From Paraburkholderia domus (GTDB lineage Bacteria > Pseudomonadota > Gammaproteobacteria > Burkholderiales > Burkholderiaceae): DNA of 64,000 bases. Location: contig NZ_CAJNAT010000011.1 of the NCBI RefSeq assembly GCF_905220705.1, positions 164,357 to 228,356 on the forward strand, written 5' to 3'. The notes beneath the pieces are model-generated. The model saw only the letters and a list, made by a program, of their open reading frames with translations, made no database searches and had not been told where the DNA came from. Below, in pieces: positions 26,452 to 33,516 of the stretch. How positions within the stretch are numbered: position 1 is the stretch's first letter; each line of letters begins with the position of its first letter. A program made the position numbers and the translations under genes.

Positions 26452-27594
26452 ATGCCCTATGTTCCGCAAGTGAGACACATCGACCGGATCCGCAGGTTGA
26501 TCGAAGGCCGGATGCCTGATCGCGGCGGCGATGCTACGCGGCTGGTTTCGTCCTATTGGCGCTCGCTGGAGCAATATCATCTCGATCCCGGCCTGACAAA
26601 GGGTCCGCGCATTCTGAGCGCGCCGGAATTGCGCGACGTACAACACCGGGAAGAGTCGGTTCTGCGGGCGTCAGGCGAGTGTCTCTCGCGTCTGCATGAG
26701 ACGGTACGCGAAGCTGACTACTGCGTGATGCTCACTGACGCTCAGGGCGTGACGATCGATTATCGCGTTGACCGGGATCGACGCCACGACTTCAAACGTG
26801 CGGGACTTTATTTAGGTTCGTGCTGGTCCGAGCAGGAAGAGGGAACCTGTGGAGTCGCGGCCGTGTTGCTCGATTCCCAACCGATCACGGTTCATAAAAC
26901 GGATCATTTCCGTGCCGCTTTTACCTCCTTGACCTGCAGTGCTTCACCCATCTTCGGACTGGACGGCGAACTGATCGGCGTGCTGGATGCATCGGCGATT
27001 CGCTCGCCTGACGAACGCGAGAGCCAGCGTCTGATCAACCATATCGTGCGCCATAGCGCGGTATTGATCGAAGACAGTTTCTTTCTCAACGCCACGACGC
27101 ATTACTGGGTTTTGCTGGCGCACCGGAATCGCCACTATGTGGAAGCGCAACCGGAGATTCTGATCGCCTTCGATGCTCGCGGGAATGCAGTCGCCGCAAA
27201 TCGCCGGGCAAAAGAGTGCGTGCCCGGCCTTGATCGGCTGCCGCGACCTGTCTCCGAGCTGTTCGATGTCCGCGCCGAACGTCTGCTCGATGTCAGGCCC
27301 GGGCGCGACATGGTCTCGATGAAATTTGTGGGCAACGGCTCGCCTCTTTATGCGCGCGTTCGTCCACCCGTCATTCGCGCGCAACGGCAACCTGCGCCGA
27401 AACCCCGGGACCCCGCCGCCCAGGCGCAACCCACACTCACCGATATCGACGCCCTTGAGCGCGACCGCATCGTCGCGGCTCTGACGGATGCGAAATGGCA
27501 CCCGGACGAGACGGCCAGGACCTTGGGCATCTCGCGTGCGACGCTTTATAGACGGATCGCGAAGTTCGGCATCGTCCCGCCTCACCGGCGCTAG
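26452..27594 (+). CDS. GAF-Fis transcriptional regulator lacking the sigma-54 AAA+ domain
   Basis: 380 residues. The N-terminal half resembles AcoR-type activators: an N-terminal helical segment (RLVSSYWRSLEQYHLDPG) and a GAF domain at about 70-210 (YCVMLTDAQGVTIDYRVD, GLYLGSCWSEQEEGTCGVA). The C-terminus is a Fis-type helix-turn-helix at ~340-378 (DETARTLGISRATLYRRIAK). Between them there is only a short PAS-like region and a proline-rich linker; the Walker A, GAFTGA and Walker B elements of the AAA+ domain are missing. It thus cannot remodel sigma-54 polymerase and probably acts as a classic activator or repressor. It lies 81 bp before the monooxygenase gene, its likely target. Confidence 0.85.
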   Translation: MPYVPQVRHIDRIRRLIEGRMPDRGGDATRLVSSYWRSLEQYHLDPGLTKGPRILSAPELRDVQHREESVLRASGECLSRLHETVREADYCVMLTDAQGVTIDYRVDRDRRHDFKRAGLYLGSCWSEQEEGTCGVAAVLLDSQPITVHKTDHFRAAFTSLTCSASPIFGLDGELIGVLDASAIRSPDERESQRLINHIVRHSAVLIEDSFFLNATTHYWVLLAHRNRHYVEAQPEILIAFDARGNAVAANRRAKECVPGLDRLPRPVSELFDVRAERLLDVRPGRDMVSMKFVGNGSPLYARVRPPVIRAQRQPAPKPRDPAAQAQPTLTDIDALERDRIVAALTDAKWHPDETARTLGISRATLYRRIAKFGIVPPHRR

Positions 27595-27675
27595 CGGTCC
27601 ACCGTTATCCAGCGGGCAAAGAACCCGCGCATTACTTCGAAGTTTCACTAATCCATATCGAATGGAGGAGCAGCC

Positions 27676-29478
27676 ATGCCTGAAAATAATGCAAGCCAGA
27701 CTATTACACATGTTCTGGAATCCATGGAATCGGCGCTTAAACGCGGTGATACCGCTGCGGCTGTCGCGTTGTTTCAACCCGAGTGCTATTGGCGCGATCT
27801 CGTTGCTTTCACCTGGAATATCAAAACCATGGAGGGCCAGGATCAGATCGGCGCCATGCTCGATGCACAACTCGACGCCATTAAACCTACCAGGCTGAGG
27901 GTTGCTGAAAATGAGGTGCCGACCGAAGCCGGTGGCGTAGCGCAAGCGTGGATCACGTTCGAAACGGAAGCCGCCCGCGGCAGTGGTTTTATCCGCGTGA
28001 AGGACGGCCTGATCTGGACCTTGCTGACCACCATGGGTGAACTGAAAGGCCATGAGGAACCCAAAGGCAACCGGCGCCCGATGGGGGCGGATCACGGCGC
28101 ACGCATGGATCGAACGAGCTGGAAAGAACGTCGCGAAGCCGAAGCGCAAGCGCTCGGTCGCGCGGAGCAACCCTACTGTTTGATCGTGGGTGGCGGGCAG
28201 GGTGGGATTGGACTGGGTGCGCGTCTGCGCCAGCTGGGTGTGCCGACGATCATCATCGATAAAAATCCGCGTCCTGGCGATGCCTGGCGTAACCGCTACA
28301 AGTCGCTGTGTCTGCATGATCCGGTCTGGTATGACCACATGCCCTATTTGCCGTTCCCCGACAACTGGCCGGTGTTTACACCGAAGGACAAGATCGGCGA
28401 CTGGCTTGAGATGTATACCAAAGTTATGGAGTTGAACTATTGGGGATCGACTATTTGCAAGTCGGCGCGATACGACGAAGCGAAAGCCGAATGGGTGGTC
28501 GAGGTTGAGCACGACGGTGAGACACTAACGCTGCGGCCAAAACAGCTCGTGCTTGCTACAGGTATGTCGGGTAAGCCGAACCTTCCCTCATTCAAAGGCA
28601 TGGATGTGTTCAAGGGCGAACAGCATCATTCGTCGAAACATCCGGGACCCGACGCGTACAAGGGTAAGAAAGTGGTGGTGATCGGCGCGAACAACTCTGC
28701 GCATGATATTTGCGCGGCGTTGTGGGAAGCGGGCGTCGACGTCACGATGGTTCAGCGTTCGTCCACGCATATCGTGAAGTCGGATTCGCTGATGGAGTTT
28801 GCGCTCGGCGATCTTTACTCCGAGCGCGCGGTGGCGTCAGGCATGACGACGTCGAAAGCCGACCTGACATTTGCGTCGATCCCGTACAAGATCCTGCACA
28901 CATTTCAAAAGCCCGTATTCGACGCGATCAGGGAGCGCGACGCGGCGTTCTACGACCGTCTGGAAAAACGGGGTTTCATGCTTGACTTCGGAGATGACGA
29001 CTCGGGGCTCTTCATGAAGTATCTTCGGCGCGGGTCGGGTTACTACATCGATGTTGGCGCAGCCGACCTTGTAGCGGACGGCAAGATCAAGCTGAAGAGC
29101 GGCGTCGATGTCGTCGAACTGAAGGAGCACGGCGTCCTGCTAAGCGACGGCACCGAGCTCGAGGCGGATCTTGTGGTCTATGCAACCGGCTATGGATCCA
29201 TGAACGGCTGGGCCGCCGATCTCATCTCGCGCGACGTGGCGGATAAAGTGGGCAAGGTGTGGGGACTGGGTTCGAATACGACAAAGGATCCTGGGCCTTG
29301 GGAAGGCGAACAACGGAACATGTGGAAACCCACGCAGCAGCCGGCATTGTGGTTCCACGGCGGCAACCTGCATCAGTCACGCCACTACTCCCAATATCTA
29401 TCTCTGCAATTGAAGGCGCGCATGGAGGGAATTGCGACGCCGGTTTATGGCCTGCAGGAAGTGCATCATCTTTCCTGA
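27676..29478 (+). CDS. NTF2-like / flavin-dependent monooxygenase fusion
   Basis: 600 residues from ATG 27676, preceded by GGAGGAGC. Residues ~1-130 form a SnoaL/NTF2-like domain (VLESMESALKRGDTAAAVALF). From ~170 there is a complete flavin-containing monooxygenase: FAD loop VGGGQGGIGLGARL at ~172-185, FMO fingerprint FKGEQHHSSKHP at ~312-323, NADPH loop VVVIGANNSAHDI at ~333-345, and the C-terminal ATGYGSMN motif. This NTF2-FMO layout occurs in Proteobacteria and Actinobacteria; the catalytic half is close to YUCCA-like enzymes, which oxygenate or oxidatively decarboxylate small organic molecules. The substrate here is unknown. The GAF-Fis gene upstream is the likely regulator. Confidence 0.85.
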   Translation: MPENNASQTITHVLESMESALKRGDTAAAVALFQPECYWRDLVAFTWNIKTMEGQDQIGAMLDAQLDAIKPTRLRVAENEVPTEAGGVAQAWITFETEAARGSGFIRVKDGLIWTLLTTMGELKGHEEPKGNRRPMGADHGARMDRTSWKERREAEAQALGRAEQPYCLIVGGGQGGIGLGARLRQLGVPTIIIDKNPRPGDAWRNRYKSLCLHDPVWYDHMPYLPFPDNWPVFTPKDKIGDWLEMYTKVMELNYWGSTICKSARYDEAKAEWVVEVEHDGETLTLRPKQLVLATGMSGKPNLPSFKGMDVFKGEQHHSSKHPGPDAYKGKKVVVIGANNSAHDICAALWEAGVDVTMVQRSSTHIVKSDSLMEFALGDLYSERAVASGMTTSKADLTFASIPYKILHTFQKPVFDAIRERDAAFYDRLEKRGFMLDFGDDDSGLFMKYLRRGSGYYIDVGAADLVADGKIKLKSGVDVVELKEHGVLLSDGTELEADLVVYATGYGSMNGWAADLISRDVADKVGKVWGLGSNTTKDPGPWEGEQRNMWKPTQQPALWFHGGNLHQSRHYSQYLSLQLKARMEGIATPVYGLQEVHHLS

Positions 29479-29689
29479 CACCTGCGTATGATCGGTGCGC
29501 GCGCCCCTTCGATTCCTGTGTTACGCATGCTGGGTGGGGGCGCGACGCGCATCGACGGCTGACTGGATCGATCTGAGCGTCAGCGTACAGACTCGCCGGG
29601 TCAGCCGTACGATTCTGGGGCCTCAACGATCTGCTGCCGCATGTCCTCGAATTTTTCGCGTAACCCAGCAGAACCATCGCGCCATTACG

Positions 29690-30136
29690 ATGAAACGGTC
29701 CGTTCTCTGCATGCTGACCTCGCTTACGTCGCTGGGCGTGGGATTCCTTCCGACCGTGTGCAATGCCTATGCGCTCGATCCACGGCTGGACTGCCAATCG
29801 AGCCCGCATGATTTCATCGCACCGCTTCTGGACGAACAGTCGATCGATCCAAAGCCAATGCGTATTGAAGCGAACTCAGTCAACGCATTTCGACCCACGC
29901 GTGGCAGCAACCTGACAGCCTTCGGCTTTCACGTTTATAGCGTCTTCGGGTACGAGCAAAACGATCCCATCTTCAAACAGGGCAGTGGCGAGCCGGTTAA
30001 GTCCTCAACGTACGGTGTGGTGGTTACCGGCTCCGCCACATCGGTTGAGGCGAGCGTACGCCGGGCGGGCAGCGATGCTGTCGTTCACGAAGTCATTCCG
30101 TTTCTCCTCACCGCGGTCTTCTGCAACGGGCATTGA
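29690..30136 (+). CDS. Small secreted protein of unknown function
   Basis: 148 residues from ATG 29690. A Sec signal peptide covers ~1-27 (MKRSVLCMLTSLTSLGVGF then VCNAYA). The mature part has two cysteines far apart (LDCQSS and the terminal AVFCNGH), enough for one disulfide, and a beta-rich look (VYSVFGYEQNDPIF, TYGVVVTGSATSVEASV). I do not recognise a named family. The longer frame from 29495 has no sensible N-terminus. No clear Shine-Dalgarno is seen. It stands alone between the monooxygenase and a convergent oxidoreductase. Confidence 0.65.
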   Translation: MKRSVLCMLTSLTSLGVGFLPTVCNAYALDPRLDCQSSPHDFIAPLLDEQSIDPKPMRIEANSVNAFRPTRGSNLTAFGFHVYSVFGYEQNDPIFKQGSGEPVKSSTYGVVVTGSATSVEASVRRAGSDAVVHEVIPFLLTAVFCNGH

Positions 30137-30317
30137 GGCCGGTGCGTCATCTGATCGAGTCGACGCGGACAATCGAATTTTTGACCTGAACGGTTGAACG
30201 GCAATCGCGAGCGCTGATCGTGGCCGAACGTATGCGTGCTAGCGGGCGGGACCTTTCAGCACCGCCCGCGGCTCGCGCGCCAGTCTTTCAACAGCGGTCT
30301 TCGCCCATCCTGATCAA

Positions 30318-31196
30318 TCAGCCTTTCGCCCACGCGGCGGCCGTGGCATTCGCGAAGTCCCGGTAGGCTCTCGGCTGCCGCCCGAGCAGCGTAGCCAGGC
30401 GATCGACCTCCGCTTTCGATGCGACTGCGCCGTCCTGTTGATACCGGCGCATCATCAGGCGCATGTCGTAGGCGAGCCAACCCGGCGCGACCGCCTTGAG
30501 ACGCTGTTCGAGCGTGTCGAGATCGTCGCCGCCGTAGCGGACCGGACGTCCCAGTGCTTCCGCCCATATCGCAGCGATGGTGTCTGATGTCAACGCGTCA
30601 GGGCCGACGAGTTCGTACGTTTCACGCGGCAGCGGATTGGCGGCGCGTTCGCGGCGTAGGAGTTCGCGAGCAGCGGCTTCGCCGATATCGCGGACATCGA
30701 CCATGGAAATGCCTTTGCCGCCAATCGGCATGCCGTAGACACCGTGCGTCAGCAGCGGGTCTTTCTGCCTGACGTCGTTCTGGATGAAGTAGGCGGGGCG
30801 CAGCACCGTCGCCGGCAGGTCGCAGTGCTCGATCATGCGCTCGACCGTGTGCTTGCCGGTGAAGTGAGGCACATCGACATACTCCGCGCCCTTGAAAACC
30901 GACAGATAAACAATGCCTTTGACGCCCGCCTCCCGCGCGACGCTCAGGGTCTGCAGCGCCTGTGTCAGTTCGTCCGCGGCGTTGGGAGCCAGCAGGAACA
31001 ACGTGCTGACTCCGTTCATTGCGCGCCGCACTGTGTCGATGTCGGACAGGTCGCCCTTGACTGCGGTAACGCCATCGGGAAATTGACCTTTCTCCGGCGA
31101 GCGGGTGAGCGCACGCACTTCGGCGCCGCTGCCGTTCAGATGGTTGAGAACCTGCGTGCCGATCACGCCCGTGCTGCCAGTTACAAGGATTGCCAT
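30318..31196 (-). CDS. NAD(P)-binding oxidoreductase, NmrA/SDR-a family
   Basis: 292 residues from ATG 31196 with AGGAGA in front. The Rossmann loop GSTGVIGTQVLNHL is at residues ~7-20, then VKGDLSDIDTVRRAM, LFLLAPNA and a substrate half typical of the NmrA/QOR2-like atypical short-chain family. The usual YxxxK pair is not obvious, as expected for this group. Members are quinone reductases or NADP-sensing regulators. It is divergent from a LysR gene with a 115-bp shared promoter, so it is probably that regulator's target. Confidence 0.85.
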   Translation of the reverse strand: MAILVTGSTGVIGTQVLNHLNGSGAEVRALTRSPEKGQFPDGVTAVKGDLSDIDTVRRAMNGVSTLFLLAPNAADELTQALQTLSVAREAGVKGIVYLSVFKGAEYVDVPHFTGKHTVERMIEHCDLPATVLRPAYFIQNDVRQKDPLLTHGVYGMPIGGKGISMVDVRDIGEAAARELLRRERAANPLPRETYELVGPDALTSDTIAAIWAEALGRPVRYGGDDLDTLEQRLKAVAPGWLAYDMRLMMRRYQQDGAVASKAEVDRLATLLGRQPRAYRDFANATAAAWAKG

Positions 31197-31232
31197 GATT
31201 TTCTCCTGGGGTTGAATGGACTGGGTTAGTCC

Positions 31233-31308
31233 GTGAGACGAACAATAGTCGTTCCATTAGGTGGCCGAAAGTGCCAGAATTAAGACATCTCGTCTCACAT
31301 ATGGAACG
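31233..31308. promoter_or_regulatory. Shared promoter with two interleaved inverted repeats (LysR/NmrA pair)
   Basis: GTGAGACG (31233-31240) pairs with CGTCTCAC (31291-31298), and CGTTCCAT (31250-31257) pairs with ATGGAACG (31301-31308). The elements occur in the order A, B, A', B', so the two dyads interleave and are not nested. This could offer two mutually exclusive operator geometries. The LysR start lies 4 bp past the last element. Confidence 0.5.
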
Positions 31309-31311
31309 ATC

Positions 31312-32193
31312 ATGGATTTAACGTCGCTGGCAGATTTCAATGCTGTCGCGCTGCACGGCGGCTTCGGGCCTGCCAGTCGCGCGCTCGACCGTCCCAAGGC
31401 CACCCTGTCGCGGCGTGTGGCCGAGTTGGAGGAGGACCTCGGTGTGCGGCTGATCGAGCGGGGCGCGCGCAGGCTGCGTCTGACTGAGGAAGGTCTCGCA
31501 CTCCATGAGCGCACGCGTGGGCTCATGACGGAGATTCAGGAAGCGGGTGAAGCGGTGGCGTCGCGTGCGCCGGTTCCGCGCGGGCGGTTGCGTATCAGCG
31601 CGCCGGTCGTTTTTGCGCATGTTGCGTTGTGCCAGATCGCCGCGCGTTTTGCGCTTGCCTATCCGCAGGTCGAACTCGAAGTCATTGCAGAAGACCGCGT
31701 TGCGGATCCGGTAGAGGACGGCTATGACCTGGTGATTCGTATCGATCCACCGCATGACGAACAACTCGTCGGGCGGCGCATTCTCGGTGATGAGCGCCTC
31801 GTGGTCGCGTCGCCGACCATGTCGATACCGTCGACGCCTGCTAGCGAGGCAGGCGAACTGGAGGTGCCGGCGGTCATGTCGGTGGCGGCGTCGTCCGGTG
31901 TGCTATGGAACATGTGCACGGAAGGCGGCGGTGTGAGCGTAATCAAGCCGATGCCGGTGCTGCGGATGTCATCGCTGTTGATGGTGCGCGAGGCGGTGCT
32001 GCAGGGCGTGGGAGTGGCGCTCCTGCCTCGCTTGCTGGTCGAACAGGATGTGCAGACGGGACGGCTCGTTTGCTGGGGGGCGGAGGCGGGCTCGCCCGTG
32101 GAAATCTGGGCGCTTTATAGTTCGCGCCGTTTGTTGAGTGCGAAGGTGCGGGCGTTCATGGACATGTTGAAACCGGACTCAGTCAGGTTCTGA
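31312..32193 (+). CDS. LysR-family transcriptional regulator
   Basis: 293 residues from ATG 31312. The helix-turn-helix is at ~15-40 (AVALHGGFGPASRALDRPKATLSRRVAELE), slightly unusual in having DRPKATLSRRV where most LysR proteins have SQPAVSRQI; this matches the subgroup beside quinone-reductase genes. The effector domain follows, with PRGRLRISAPVVF, YDLVIRIDPPHD and MVREAVLQGVGVALLPRLLVEQ. Divergent arrangement with the oxidoreductase implies autoregulated control of it. Confidence 0.87.
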   Translation: MDLTSLADFNAVALHGGFGPASRALDRPKATLSRRVAELEEDLGVRLIERGARRLRLTEEGLALHERTRGLMTEIQEAGEAVASRAPVPRGRLRISAPVVFAHVALCQIAARFALAYPQVELEVIAEDRVADPVEDGYDLVIRIDPPHDEQLVGRRILGDERLVVASPTMSIPSTPASEAGELEVPAVMSVAASSGVLWNMCTEGGGVSVIKPMPVLRMSSLLMVREAVLQGVGVALLPRLLVEQDVQTGRLVCWGAEAGSPVEIWALYSSRRLLSAKVRAFMDMLKPDSVRF

Positions 32194-33516
32194 TGGGGCG
32201 ATCCTTGAACAGAGTCAGCGCGCAGAAACTTGCGAAGCATGCCGGCGGGACAGATCTATAAATGTTCAGACGAAATACGACGCGGCGCGTGTTCCACACT
32301 TCACTGAATTAGCGTTTTTTAGTCATCGCAGACAGATAGTCGACCGCTTGAGCAATTTGATATTAATAATATGAAAATGAATGAGGTTGTCCGTGGTTCC
32401 GACCGCGCTTCGTCCTTCGGCAAGAGTCAAAGACTTGCGTTTTCAGCACGTCGGTGAGGCAGAGATTTTCCATTTCCCTACCTTTGGAAAACCGTCGGGA
32501 GCGTTTCTTGGAAGATTCTTTGAACTACTACTTATCACCTTGGGTCGTTGCCACGTTACACGGATGAAACGTTTATAATTCGTCTGCCTAAAATCTTGCT
32601 GTAAGTCATACCGGGCATGCGCCGAAGTATCGTCGATCCAGTAAAGGTTGCGTGGGCAGGCGCTCTAGCGGCGCTGGGTCAGCTTTCCTCATGAGAACGC
32701 GGTGGCGAGCGAATCGGTCGCGCCTGAGCGCTATCTGTCGGTGTCGTTCACAAGTGCAGTATTGGTGGAATTAGGCCCGCAACCCAATTAATTTCGGGTT
32801 TCGGCCGCAGCTGCTCTGTCGTTGGCTCGATTCGGCTTGCGGTGGATAACCAGATTCGCACTGGCATGGTCCGTCAAGACCGAAAGCGAAATGGTCTGAT
32901 TAATCTGTCAGATATCCTGAATTTATTGATTGCCCGCCCTGAGCGGAAATTTGTTTGTCACTTAGACGGTGCGCTGGACCATTAGCGCGAAACGGGTCGG
33001 ATGTTATCGGCCACTCCGTCTGCACGCCATAAATCATTTTTGAATGTTTTTTGTCCGTGCGTCAATCGAATCGATTGTGACGTTAGCCGGGATGTTGACA
33101 GAACTTGTCACGCTATAGGTGTGTACCGCGGGTGTGTACCGCGCGAATCGCAGCTACATGCCGATCTGAATGCTCGGCGTGGCAGATCAAAGGGTGTAAC
33201 CACTGGTAGAACTTCGACGAGTGAATCGTTCGGGTAAATAGTAAGGATTACGTAATATTGATCTGTTGAACGGTGACAGGTCGAAATGGCAAGCATGTGG
33301 TCGCCGCGAAGGCGGTCGGCCTGCGTTCGAATACCTAACGGTATCTGCCAGCGGATAACGGCACATTGGAAGCGTCAGCTTCATCAGCAATGAACGCAAT
33401 CATCGCGTTCGCCGCTTCAACTCTCTCAGTACTCAAAAGAACGCCAAAGCGGGACGACTTAGATCGATCTTGCTCATTCCTCGGGGATAACCTGCTTTTA
33501 GCGATATATACGGACA
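32194..33516. other. Long gap without a supported gene
   Basis: About 1.3 kb with many stops on both strands and base composition visibly richer in A/T than its surroundings (for example 32330-32400 and 33001-33110). Short open frames here have no recognisable protein features. Notable details are TGACA-GAACT-TGTCA at 33096-33110 and a repeated GTGTGTACCGCG at 33119-33142. The gap precedes a secreted-glycosidase gene, so an extended regulatory leader or a decayed insertion are both possible. Confidence 0.5.

Noticed and set aside
32381..32578. 65-residue frame in the long gap
   Set aside because: No ribosome site, no domain and no coding-like base periodicity by eye.
33093..33116. TTGACA...TATAGG as a sigma-70 promoter of the glycosidase
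   Set aside because: Spacer is only 13 bp and the position is ~400 bp before the start; too weak to annotate as a promoter.
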